Part shown: positions 11,101-21,914 of the stretch, piece by piece | Layout of the letters: every line of letters begins with the position of its first letter | Position numbering within the stretch: the stretch's first letter is position 1 | DNA from: Physcomitrium patens | Taxonomy: Eukaryota > Streptophyta > Bryopsida > Funariales > Funariaceae | Assembly (NCBI RefSeq): GCF_000002425.4 | Contig: NC_037262.1 | Location: 5,067,816 to 5,131,815 of the forward strand | Direction of reading: 5' to 3' | Length of the DNA: 64,000 nt | Notes under the pieces: model-generated | Told to the model about the DNA's origin: nothing | Seen by the model: the letters and a program-made list of their open reading frames with translations, nothing else | Databases searched by the model: none | Program-made: the position numbers and the translations under genes

Positions 11101-12566
11101 TGGCCTTGGAAATCTATCGTAGGAAATAAAATATTAGATAGTACTGATGGCGACGAATAATTCCAATGACACTAATACACAGTTTAAAAGATACTTATTC
11201 TTGAAAAATACTTGGTCATAAAGAGAGACAAGACGCGGCTACAAAATCGAGCATAAATAGTCAAGAATACAGGGGCATGAGGGAAATATCAATCAACTGC
11301 ACCTTCTTCAGCGGATATACTGATAGCAACGTCCGAAAATGATTCACTCGTTCGAATATCAACATAGTTGGTCAGAAAAGGAGACGTAGGCCCAGACCAA
11401 AATCCATTCTCAAGAGATCGCCAACTCTTCTGGGAGCACTGCGCCACTTCCATTGAACCATTCCTGTAAAAAATGGATCATATGTATATTTTGCAGCTGT
11501 AGCAAGAGTTACTGGTCGCACGCTGTGAGACTGAACAAAAACAGCAGCGAGAAAAAGAATCACAGTGGTAAAGCACAATCTCTCCTGCGATATTACGTAA
11601 ACCTCACCAGAAGAATGCCGCATTGAATGAGTATGATGTCCTTGATAAAGATGTAATCCGTTTTGGATACAAGAGCAATCATACCGTCACACGCTGACGC
11701 AAGAGTCTAAAATTATAGAGTTTTTTCCACCAAATCATAATTCCATAACTATTAGGCTAAACTTTAGCGTAGAACAAGCATTTTACTCACCGATGCAAGC
11801 AGACCTCGACCTTGGGAACGGCAGGCCAGTACAAAGAATCAGTTGCATATTGCACCTTGACTCGAGTAATGACGGAAATTTTTTTAACATTTGAAAACCG
11901 AGGAATGCCTTGAATTCGAACTCGCATGCACGCCACAAGACCCCCTGGTTTCACTCCTGGTGATGTTTCCACAAAAACGCCGTCGACCAAGGGACGTAGC
12001 GTGAGAGACTGACCCACCGAGACATCTGCCATACAACACACCAACAATTGTAATTAACAGCCTATTTTTGTCCTCCTGAAAACCATGTGAGTCCTACCAT
12101 GAAGACCAATTAACCGATCCATTCAAAGACGAAAATCCCAAACTACATTCCAAATTAAGCTTCCCGTGAGCCCCACCATCGCCCCTAAACCCTTTTCGCC
12201 ACTACAAAATTCAAAAAACCCAGGCAAGATTCAAGATCGGCTACAAAGAACTATGCTCTGATCAGTACGCTCAAATCCATAAAAACCTTCCCACCAAATT
12301 CAAGCCCCAGCAAAAATCAAAATTCTCTCGAACACGAATTCTGACAACCGCTCTCGCTCTCTCTCTCAACACAAACCAAGATCTCCAAACCACAGTGACA
12401 ATTCGATAAAATGAAACAGAATCTCTCAACTTCCTCTCGCCAATGTACCTTGAAAAGGGTTGATACTGGGTGTGTCAATTGCACTGGCGACAACAATTCC
12501 TTCAAAAGACTTTAACAAGAACAACAGCAGCAGCCAGGTCCACACGAAGCTATAAGCGATCCTCAT
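8135..12566 (-). CDS. NEMP: NEMP/PNET2-like nuclear envelope membrane protein
   Basis: Eleven exons on the minus strand: 12566-12449, 12025-11791, 11463-11303, 11009-10864, 10551-10489, 10370-10278, 9953-9792, 9491-9367, 9284-9222, 8822-8668, 8469-8135. All junctions are GT-AG and the phases close to 551 residues. A signal peptide (WLLLLFLLKSFEGIVVASA, residues 10-28) is followed by a lumenal beta-rich domain, then five hydrophobic segments at about 177-195, 202-219, 231-252, 273-291 and 333-349. The last ~190 residues are soluble and Pro/Arg-rich. The family signature FQGMKLLPTGRKS appears around exon 5 (its first two residues read in the intron, GMKLLPTGRKS in the exon), and WLGFWGVRKFVLAEDGSVD in exon 7. 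Family knowledge: NEMP proteins sit in the inner nuclear membrane, and the Arabidopsis PNET2 group is linked to the nuclear lamina. The assignment is firm; the exact last two exons are less so, because the C-terminal tail is poorly conserved. Confidence 0.9.
8960..8999. repeat. Perfect 20-bp tandem duplication in a NEMP-like intron
   Basis: The unit gaatctactagattgctgaa occurs twice head to tail, within the intron between exons 9 and 10. Each unit contains the palindrome ATCTACTAGAT with an imperfect centre. It is probably a replication slip. Confidence 0.9.
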
Positions 12567-12960
12567 GATCTCCAGCGCTTCTAAGCACAACCTCTTCGCG
12601 CATCCATCAACTCCTCACTTTAATCTCACTCCTGCATCACCTCCTCCTGCATCATCTCCAAGTTCAACCTCTCGCAGTGCAACTCATTCTCCTGCACCGA
12701 GAGTTTGAACTGACCGAATATGCTATCAAAACCGACGTCTCGCGCCACCGCGGGGTTATTTATGGAGAGAAGAATTGAGTGCGAGTGCAAATAAACAGCA
12801 GGTGAGGGGAATTGCTGGGTCCGTGAGATGCAAGGCCTCGTCATTGCGAGCGCGAGTAGCCTCCACGGCGCGAGGCCGCGAGCGGTGAAGGCCCTGGGTC
12901 GTCCGCGTCGTTATCACGCCGTCCTCCGGACGCCGCCTTACGAATGCCGGATGCTATGTT
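12567..12960 (-). promoter_or_regulatory. CpG-rich upstream region of the NEMP-like gene
   Basis: From the start codon to about 12960 the sequence is GC-richer and CpG-rich, most strongly at 12840-12960, then turns abruptly AT-rich. Position and composition fit a 5' untranslated region and promoter. No TATA box was picked out. Confidence 0.5.
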
Positions 12961-15277
12961 GCTTCGTGGTTACCGTCTTTTCAAACTTCCATCCACTTTA
13001 AAACGTTGCAGTTTGTTCTAATGGAGTCTTTGTTAAATAATTACTTGTACATTTTATTTTTTAAATTATTTTTAAATATTATCATTTCTCCTATATTATA
13101 ATCATTATTTATTTATTTATTTAAATTCAAAGAGAATCTGTCATTTTAAAATATGAAAAACAATATATAATAAATATTAAACACAATTATTTAGTTATAA
13201 ACATACATGTATACATGTGTGTGTGTGTGTACATATATATAGAGAATTTTTTGAAGGCTTATTTAATGATATGCATAATTTCAATTGTAAATTATTATTC
13301 AAAAAATTAATTTGAAGTGTTTTTTACTTTATTTTATTTTATTGAAGCAGCTGTTTATTCTTGAAATGAAAAAATAATTTATTAGATAAATTTCTTATTT
13401 TTTTAGTTAAAAATTTAAGAGCTATTATGAATAACCTTGTAAGATTTATAGTCTCGAATGTTTTTTTATTATTATTTAAAAACAACTAAAATACCAACAA
13501 AATATAGATAAAAGTAGTTGAATATAACATCCACAATTATTCATAAGTTGTCATAGTGTTCGTATTAAATAATCTTTATTGTACTTCTAAAAATCATTCT
13601 GTTCACAGAAATTAAAACACTTACTTTGTGGATATGAGGATAAGAATGAACATTATACAATATTTAGTTTTTGAATGCTCAAAATCAGTTCTTTAAAAAC
13701 TGTAGGTGTAGATGAATGGAATGATAGAAAGAATATTTAATTAGGCTGTATTAAATGATGAAACCATTAAAAAAATTAAAAAAATTAAAAAAAACTTAGG
13801 AGATGTAAAACTCCTTTTTATATATCAATAAATATACATGGTTATATAAAAATAAAATAAATCCGATGATTTTTTTATGGCATTAATGAGATTTAAAATT
13901 ATATAGGGTAGATTTTGACCTTAGAACAACAACTACAGATAAAAAAGAGAAAAGAAAATTTATGAATTGATAATATGAATAATTATTGCAATAATAAAAA
14001 TTTAAATGCTATTGTAAGATTAATAAATATGACATAAAATTTATTTTCGAAATAAAACTTTGAATCTAAAACAATGAGTTGTTTATTTAGCAATGCTCAT
14101 ATAAAATTGTAGTGATATGTGATTTAAAACATGTATAACAATTCTTAAATTGGTATACTTTTTAATGAATAAAATGGGTCAAGGGTGAAAACCCAATTAC
14201 ATTAACAAGTGGAGCAAAGGTCAATGACTTTTCATGTTTCTAGTACTAAAATTCACACCATACATCATGTTTCTCATTTTTTAGCCCAACAGAGTCATTA
14301 ACAAGGTGCAACCTTTAACCTTGTCAATTCTCATCAATTAAAAAACATGCATTGGAAGTTTTAAAAAGCACAGTACATGAAAAGTAAGAATTATTTCTAC
14401 AACAACCAATACCAAGAAAGAAAGAAAAAAAAAGAGAGCGCAATCACCAAAACAGTAGGATTTTGTGTTCAAGCCTTCGATGTGAAAGGCTTTCGACCGA
14501 CAACTATGGATCCTAGCAGTCTTTGCTGACGCCTTCTCGTAGGATTGTCGGGAACAGGCTGCACACAGACTTTGGACATAATGTGAAGGGACCAGTTTCC
14601 CTCAAGCAGAGCCCTTCCCCGTTGGATTCATATCACTGCACGTCTTTCGTATGTGAACGTTGTTGCGCAACAGGTTCGTAAGAAGTTCTATTCATCAACC
14701 AAGGTCATCAAAGAGCACCAACATGACAAGCCTCATGTTTACCCCTCAACCGCCAATGTCGGTAACGTGTTACGATCACACTTGGCACCATCCATCCTTG
14801 TCCATTGCCAAGATTCGCAGGTGAAGTCCCGTATCTCTATCATAATGGTCCAAACAAGCACTACGGTACTGCAAAAGATAATGCTACAGGGACCTCCTAA
14901 GAGCTTCACATAGACAACATTACGAGCGTGAGTTAAAACGTTGCACGCAGCATCCAGCTCTGGAAAACGGTTACCAATTGATATCCACGCAACTCTTCAA
15001 TTCTACAACCTGGTGAGTTCAAACATAACGAGACCTAGACTTGTCGAGGACTGAACATCGTGACGATCAAGATGACGATATACGCAAACAGGGCTTGATA
15101 AAGAAACTGATCCAAAAATCAGCAGTTTAATTGACTTCAAACAGACTCTGTAACACAACCTGAATGTAAAGACAAGGCGAGAAATGACGATTTCTCACCC
15201 AGTTGACAAATATTTGTACATAAATAGACAAAAGGTAATGATACAGAACAATACATAGAGGTGCAGGTGAAAAGATT
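12961..15277. other. Intergenic stretch and F-box 3' flank
   Basis: 12961-14400 is AT-rich spacer with nothing recognisable. From 14400 to 15277 composition returns to gene-like. That part lies directly behind the F-box stop on the minus strand, so it is likely 3' untranslated sequence. It contains short open frames on both strands with no known domain, including one at 14653-14913 on the plus strand that I do not call a gene. Confidence 0.5.
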
Positions 15278-16948
15278 TCAAGATTTTCTGAAAAACCTTC
15301 CTCCTTTCCTGCCAACTCCTGTGCCAGCAAGGCCGGCATTAAGCACGGATTTCGTGTCCGGACGCCATGAAAATTCCTTCAGAGTCAAGAAACGATCGCA
15401 GAGAGCAGGGCTGAGTTCGGAGTCTCGAATGTTATCACAAAAAGTGACCCGAAACCTATTTAAATCCTTGAAAGACTGAACCACCGAGTCTACCCCTGCA
15501 GTCGTAACTAAAGAGCATCCCTCAAGACTCAAGAGTCTAACCCTCTTGCAAGAAACAGTTAGAGCCAAGGTATCGTCATCCAAACCCCAGCAATCTTTAA
15601 ATTCAAGCTCTTTGACGACAGCACACACCGCGAGCAGTGCAGCAAATCCAATCCTATCTCGTAAATCACATCGCTCAAGATGGAGGCGCTCAATGGTGGA
15701 GCATCGGCCCAGACGACCATATGGACCTGGATTCCGATCAATCTGCTTGCAACCTTCAAGCCGCAAGGTTTTCAAACAAGCCAAAAAAGACAATGCTGCT
15801 ACCCAACCCTCGTAGAAACCTTTATTTGAGAGGGTTAGTTCTTCCAACATCACACAACACTTGCCGATAGCCGAGATGCCCTCGTAACTTGCTTCACAGC
15901 CACTAAGTTCCAGTGAGACCAGCCGTCGGAAAGTGTGGCTCATGATAGTGAGGCCAATATCCGTGAATGTGCAGTGATAAAATCCTGTAATAGATCCAAT
16001 CAATCTCACTATCTGTAAATTATCACAATCCGCTATAGCTCTTAGAGTCTCGTCCGTGCATTGGTACAAATCAAGCTCCTGTAGAAGCGGGCATTTCTTC
16101 GCTATACTCGCGATTCCTGTCTCTTCTGTGTTCCTCTTCAGATGTCGGACCCCCGACTTGGGGGTTTCAAATGGATTATTCATGTTCCAAGTCAAGGTTC
16201 CTTCATCACTTTTTAAACGCTTAAAAGCATCTGACAAAGCTTCACCAAGTCCGTCTTTAGTATCTCTTGCTTCTTTGGCTGATTTTGCTTTCTCCATCTT
16301 GTCTGAATCATGTGCACGACGAGCTTTCTTCACGCTTTTCGGTTTCGATAAAGTGCGAGACAAATATCGAGTTCGGGCAAAGTAATCCCCCCTCCTCACA
16401 TCCACCACACAGAGCCTCTGCAAACCTGGATATGTATCCGCAAGTAGCTTCAAGCCCTTGTCGAGCTTTGCAGGGGACAGCTGCTGTTCCTCGATGCAGC
16501 ACTCAATTGACGGCGAATCCACGGCATCGTAATTGAGCTGGACAGTGAGCCCCTGGTGCGTGAGCAGAATTGCAGAGCCCTTCCCGGCTGGCGGCGTCAC
16601 CATACAAGCTCGCGACAAATCCACGTCAGTGAGATTGGGAAACCGCTGACGAATCCTACCACTTTCCAAAAACGTCCAGTCCTGCACTTTGATCGACTGC
16701 CTCAAGCTCCCGTGCAACCGCATCCACCGCTTGCACACGAGTGCGTAATGCGGGGCGGGCGACAACCGCCGCAAGATGTTGAGCAGTGACTCATCGTTCA
16801 GTTGACAGAACAGATCCCCGAGCGGAGGTTTCCATGATTCGTCAATCTTGTTCCCTAATCCTTTGCTCCGCATCGCTCCCCCAAGCGCAGCTTTCAACAT
16901 ACCTCCCCCAATCTCTCTCTCTCCTGGCCCGCACACCGCTTCCACCAT
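15278..16948 (-). CDS. F-box/LRR protein, At5g07670 / At5g51370 type
   Basis: Single-exon gene for a 556-residue protein. An F-box lies near residues 43-85 (LFCQLNDESLLNILRRLS then ALVCKRWMRL), followed by FPNLTDVDLSRA and leucine-rich repeats from about 279 to 535 (for example LLQELDLYQCTDETL, VSLELSGCEASYEGI, IERLHLERCDLRD). It ends RPDTKSVLNAGLAGTGVG..KGG.FF, the same terminus as the Arabidopsis At5g07670 group. Role from the family: substrate adaptor of an SCF ubiquitin ligase, with the F-box binding SKP1 and the repeats binding an unknown target. Between residues about 187 and 278 lies a Lys/Arg-rich, probably disordered segment that I do not recall from flowering-plant relatives. The start is the first ATG of the frame (16948); another in-frame ATG lies 17 codons later. 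Confidence 0.93.
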   Translation of the reverse strand: MVEAVCGPGEREIGGGMLKAALGGAMRSKGLGNKIDESWKPPLGDLFCQLNDESLLNILRRLSPAPHYALVCKRWMRLHGSLRQSIKVQDWTFLESGRIRQRFPNLTDVDLSRACMVTPPAGKGSAILLTHQGLTVQLNYDAVDSPSIECCIEEQQLSPAKLDKGLKLLADTYPGLQRLCVVDVRRGDYFARTRYLSRTLSKPKSVKKARRAHDSDKMEKAKSAKEARDTKDGLGEALSDAFKRLKSDEGTLTWNMNNPFETPKSGVRHLKRNTEETGIASIAKKCPLLQELDLYQCTDETLRAIADCDNLQIVRLIGSITGFYHCTFTDIGLTIMSHTFRRLVSLELSGCEASYEGISAIGKCCVMLEELTLSNKGFYEGWVAALSFLACLKTLRLEGCKQIDRNPGPYGRLGRCSTIERLHLERCDLRDRIGFAALLAVCAVVKELEFKDCWGLDDDTLALTVSCKRVRLLSLEGCSLVTTAGVDSVVQSFKDLNRFRVTFCDNIRDSELSPALCDRFLTLKEFSWRPDTKSVLNAGLAGTGVGRKGGRFFRKS

Positions 16949-17700
16949 CAGCCCCCTCCCGAATTCTCGCTCCCGCAAGCAATACCCTCGCAGAAATCCG
17001 AACCTCTGCCTTTCCACATCCCTCACACAAACAACCTTCACATCAAACCAACAAATGCGCAACCTCTGTTTCCAAAATGCTTCCAACAATCACAACAACG
17101 AACTGTTTCCACGCTACGAGTGACGCTGTTTTCTCCACGCAGAGTAAACGCCTGCGATGTTCCTGAGCACTGAAAAGTGTACACAACCTCTGTCTCCAAA
17201 ACGCTTCCAACAATCGCAACAATTAACAGTTTCCACGCTACGAAAACGCTATATTTTCTTCCAGCAGAGTAGACGCCTGCAATGTTCCTGAGCGCTGAAA
17301 TGTGTGCAACCCCGGCGACGGCAAAGATCAGAGACGGAGTCAGAAATTTAGCGATGATGTGCAGACCAATATCTCGATGGAAACAGTTCAGAGCACAACG
17401 AAGACAAGTTCAGAGAGATCACCAGACGCGGTGACGCAAGGCTTGGTCCAAGTCTGCATTCAATCGGCGGACCGACCAGCCGAGTCTGCCGGGTGCGGCC
17501 GCGCGCTGGCGTCAGCGGCGAGACTTCGGTCTGTTCGCCACTTTGTAGGTTCGCAACTTACGAATCAAGGATCGAAGTCGGAGCACATTTCTGGAGGAAG
17601 TCGGGTGGACTTGTTAAACACCACCCAGTCGACCCTTTCACGTCCCCGGTCGTAGGGGGCCTGGCCTATTCCCGCGCACTTTAGACCCGTTCACACCCGG
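16949..17700 (-). promoter_or_regulatory. Upstream region of the F-box gene
   Basis: This stretch lies before the F-box start and is gene-like in composition, GC-rich around 17400-17700. It carries a tandem duplication of about 120 bp (separate entry). The F-box reading frame continues open into it but without an ATG. I read it as 5' untranslated region plus promoter. Confidence 0.5.
17061..17305. repeat. Tandem duplication of about 120 bp upstream of the F-box gene
   Basis: Unit 1 (17061-17180) and unit 2 (17185-17305) are direct copies with a period of about 124 bp. Shared landmarks in order are aacctctg, tccaaaa, gcttccaacaatc, tttccacgctacga, gcagagta, acgcctgc, atgttcctgagc and ctgaaa. 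The copies differ by scattered substitutions and small length changes, so the event is not recent. Both lie 110-360 bases before the chosen start codon. Confidence 0.9.
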
Positions 17701-19440
17701 GCTCGCCTCCCACACCAGGGACCCGTTTCACACGTGGTGCCACCAGCATCATGCTCCCCAACAACAATCACATAAAGAAAGGACCAAACAAAAAAGAAAC
17801 CTTTTTGCACATCTTTTTAAGTCTATAGAGCAACTTTATATGTGTATGTATATCTATATCTCTTTCTCTCTGTATGAAAAATGTATGTGTGTGTGTGAAT
17901 GAAAGTGATTTCATCAATATATTTGGATATTTTGTAATAAAAAAAATTAAAGGGGAGATGAGAATGCATCATGGTTGTATCAACTTAAAACCCCCATGCC
18001 AAGCTTCTTAAGATGTGGAATTTTTCGGAAGGATGTAGCTCAATTTCATTTTAAATTGATATCAAACATGTCTCAAAGCTTCAGAGTCTCTTTTCGGTTT
18101 ATGAAAATATGAAATATCATAGATATCTGCAAAGGAATGCTTTGGGCCTTTGAAAGTTGATATCATTTTCGGGACTTCGAACCAAAAATCCTGCTTGCAT
18201 GTGCGATGAGTTTAATGGCGTATAAAATTAGTTTTACTTGATTTGCGTGCTTGCATTCACACCTACTTCAAGTTTTTTATGTTTATTTTATAGATTTATT
18301 AAAGCACTTTACTGGTATAAATAAATATATAAAAATCCTTATATATTGTAACAAAAAATAAATTTATCTGATCAACCAAAAGATATTTATTGAAATTTGT
18401 GTAATCTGTTTGATAGGGATTCACCAAACAGTAAACAAAGATCCAGTTTCAAGATTTCAAGATGTTGATTGTCTTAAAGGCGATTTGTTATGAGTAACGA
18501 AAGTGTAACCATGTTGAACTATAAATTAAATTAGACATAATATTTAAAATAAATTACTTAATTATACGTAGTTCCTTAAATCTACATATAATTAGTTCTC
18601 ATAAAATATTTTTAGCACTTTTTTCAAAAAAATGAATAGACATTATTCTTGGTTGACATGCATAGATGTATATGTACTTGGACATATACATGATCACTAT
18701 CTACATGCATACATATATTGCACATGGTGAATAGAATTGGAGTTTTAAAATTACATTATGATAATTATTATTGAGCTCAAATGATTATCTAAATTTACTA
18801 TATATATATGTATATTTATTATTATTTGTTTTGTGTAGTTTTGATTCATAAAGCCTATCAAGTGATATTAATCTTATTCCATAATTTTGATTTATACAAT
18901 TACATTTGTGATTTGGTTATCATATAATTTAATTCAGAGATTCTGTAAACAATAAATCACTGATATTTAAACCCCTAGAATATACAATTTTAAATTCAAT
19001 GTTTCAAGTCCTAAAATTTTAAAATTTTAATTAGATTAAATCATTATTATTTTTTGATTTTTTTCTCACCTATAAAATTTAATAATAGTTTAAGTTTAGA
19101 TATGAGAGTATCATTCAAATTCATATGATTTTTTAACCTCGAAATTAATATTCAAAAACATTTGAATTTTTATTTGTAACATTTACACAAATGTTTTAGA
19201 TAAATATTTTTGAAATGTTTTTTAAAGGAAAACATCAACATAATCCTGTTTGTTAGTTTGCAATGAAAGAAACAGAAGCTCTTTTTATGTCATTCAAAAT
19301 AAAATAAAATAAAACAAAAATTAAATGAACATGTTTTTCATGGGTATTATCATAAACAAAAAACCTTACTGTTTGAGATTCACAAGAAACTAAACTGGAA
19401 GCGTGTATATGGATGAATGAAACTTTGCTGCACAATTTAT
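17701..19440. other. AT-rich intergenic stretch
   Basis: Mostly AT-rich with a short GT/TA run near 17840-17900. No open frame or transposon was recognised. Confidence 0.6.
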
Positions 19441-21778
19441 AAATGAATGCAGGACCTCGGGAGTTATGGATGAATGCTCGTCGACAGAAAGGCTCTGACA
19501 GAACGTTTGTAGCAACGAATGAAACTACGTGGACTGACAGACAAGGGCAGGGTTCCAGGAATAATGAAACGAATATTCTTCACCGGGCAGCCGCATGGAA
19601 ACATCAGCGAGGCTATGGCGGTGAAAATCGGCGTCAATGCGGCGGAGCTAGAGGAAGAGCAAGAGTGTAGGAATCATGAGAACCAGATAGGGTAAGATGA
19701 AGCTAGACAACGGGAACCTCACACACTGCGTTGCCTTTGTGTGCTAAATGTAGCGAAATCTGTGGAAGAGCAAGGAATTCCTCTCAAGCTTGTCGTGGTT
19801 TAAGGGCAGCCACTGTAAGTAAGATTGCACAAATGTGTTGTTCCAGATCAGGTATCGCGGCGCTGCTACGGATGCTCGCAACGGTGTTTTACCCATGTGA
19901 TCACGTTATGCTCCTCGAGGTCCTTTACAGCGGGTCACAAATCCCATAATCCCTTCGTGTTTTATATCTTGTGTGTAGTAACCTTGACAAAGACGTTAAT
20001 GAAGTGGTTTCGATGCTCTAGCGCAGAATTGCGCAGAATGTCATCGGGCTCTTGAGTGGAATGCCTCCGTTGTGGTTATCAGATTCTCTTCTCCGTTGGT
20101 GTTGAATTCTACGGAACTGGGTTATGTTCGTTACCACATCATGCAATCAAACGAACCGAAACGAGCCAGTTACGTCTAGAAACATGAGAGCTCGTCACAT
20201 TGAGACGATTTGACGATTTTTCTTCCAAGTTTAGGATTTTGTTCTGGTCCAATATCGTGAAACATGGAATTCGTAGGATTGAGTGTATTTGCTGCAACTC
20301 AGTTAGTGCTCGAATCAGAGACTACTCTGGTGAAGAAATTGAGGAAAATACATGCATATATTTCGAGAACGGACTAGGAGATGCTGTGAAGCGACGAATT
20401 TTAGTTTTGTTTGTCACATACGAGTTGCGATGCATTCTTTTGTTTTGTTTCTTTTTCTTTTTGTTCTTTTTTCCCCCAACGGATTACAATCTTAAGCTGA
20501 GATTTTATTATCACGTCTACTGCGTCTGTACGTATAGTCCATGTAAGCGCTCCCACTTTTGAGGGTCCCAATTGGGAGATTATTGTTGCAGTTCTTTGGC
20601 AAGTGTCACGCTGCGCGATGCATTCATAAAAGCTATACTACGAATAGTCAACAATCACATGAAGATTCGATAACCCTCACGACATCTGAATGTCAGCATA
20701 TTCAGGGAAGTCGAAAATTCACCGAAAGACGTGAGTATAATAACCAACAAAATCAATTAGACTTCGGATTAAAGGATATGAATGTGGTCCATTGTAAGAC
20801 CGACTTTGTGTATGTCCCTACAAGCTCCGATCTGGCCTTGTTCACCTCAGGCTTTCTAGTCTGTTGAGTAATACCAAGTAAATCTCCTACGTTGCAAAAG
20901 CAACAGACTCAATTCTTGGAGGAAATGGGACCTGATAAAGTTGACGCCACTCAGAATCCAGAGGATGGCACATGCACGTCTGTTTTTAATTCGGTACATC
21001 TAGAATGACTAGAATGCATCGAGCAGATCTTCCAGTCTTGCTCTGTGCTCGACCAATAGTACTTCGATCGTTCCTTTCGTTCTCCTCGTTACTGCTTTCT
21101 TGTAATCTCCTAGAGTCTTGATCATGTTCATCTCACTCGATGCTTTTTGGACTAGAATGCTTACCAAGTCTCTACTGAACCATTCTTTACGTTTATCCCA
21201 TACACAGCTAAGAGCTATGTTTGTGCAAAATACCAAGCATGTTGACAAAAAGACTGAGAGTCTGATATGCATTGCCTTGCTTCAAACCTTGAATTGCTTG
21301 GTAGCGTTGGGGATGCTCCCAGTGTTGAAATCTTTTAATTCTGCGGTTAACACTGTTGGGTTGGACTTGGCCATGGCTTCCGGAACGTCAGTTTATGGAG
21401 CATCGTGTAGCATCTCTTTATCGATCGGCCGGTATTGATCGAGCAGAAACTCATTCATTGTGACGGCACATTTGCGGTGTCGAATTGCGCAGGCCTGCGG
21501 TTCTCATATGGATACCCTCCCCACACGGTCATCTACGACCGCCAAACCGTCGGGTATTGTAGATTGCACCACCATCGTCGGCCCCTACAGCAGCCATCTA
21601 TAGCCGAGGCTAGGGATAGAAACGAGGGATGGCGTGAGAGCCATTCGCGAGCACAAATTTTTCTAATCCGCCCCGCCGCTGCGTGCATCATTGATGCACC
21701 ACCCAAAGCAGATTTTATTACAAGCTATAGTTTGGAGCCCTGCTTACGTAACCGGGGCGAGGAAAGCGCGAAGGGAAT
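19441..21778. other. Gene-like composition but no recognised gene
   Basis: Composition here resembles that of the genes, with CpG-containing sequence, and several short frames are open on both strands (for example 19443-19670 plus, 20200-20562 plus, 21009-21272 minus). None shows a domain I know, and no consistent exon chain could be built. It may hold a decayed gene, a long noncoding RNA or distal promoter sequence of the downstream protease gene. Confidence 0.4.
21009..21272 (-). CDS. Unrecognised 87-residue open frame, doubtful
   Basis: The frame starts with an ATG and a hydrophobic stretch (LSVFLSTCLVFCTNIALSC) followed by a charged helical-looking tail (EMNMIKTLGDYKKAVTRRTK, then EHRARLEDLL). 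This could be a signal peptide with a short secreted chain. A second minus-strand frame of 30 residues (21374-21282, beginning MAKSNPTVLTAELKDF) lies just upstream, so the two might be exons or fragments of one gene. I do not recognise either, and it could equally be chance. Confidence 0.2.
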   Translation of the reverse strand: MHIRLSVFLSTCLVFCTNIALSCVWDKRKEWFSRDLVSILVQKASSEMNMIKTLGDYKKAVTRRTKGTIEVLLVEHRARLEDLLDAF

Positions 21779-21914
21779 CTACGTGGGTGGGAGCAAAGCA
21801 GCAGGCCTGCGCAACATCACCTTCTATATATAGCTCCATCTCGCAGCCATTTCTTCATCGGCACTTTGATGCACTCGCCGCGCAACGGAGTAAGGGAAAC
21901 GAGCTGTTGGAGCT
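21779..21914 (+). promoter_or_regulatory. Core promoter and 5' UTR of the cathepsin B-like gene
   Basis: A textbook TATA box, ctatatatag, lies at 21824-21833, 81 bases before the start codon, which places transcription start near 21860. An ACGTGG core (G-box/ABRE-like) lies at 21781-21786. Both are seen directly; binding by bZIP factors at the latter is inference. Confidence 0.75.

Noticed and set aside
16949-17089. N-terminal extension of the F-box protein
   Set aside because: The frame is open but has no ATG before 16948, and it overlaps the first unit of the tandem duplication.
16786-17166. 126-residue plus-strand frame
   Set aside because: Antisense to the F-box N-terminus and the duplicated segment; low-complexity Ser/Pro/Thr peptide.
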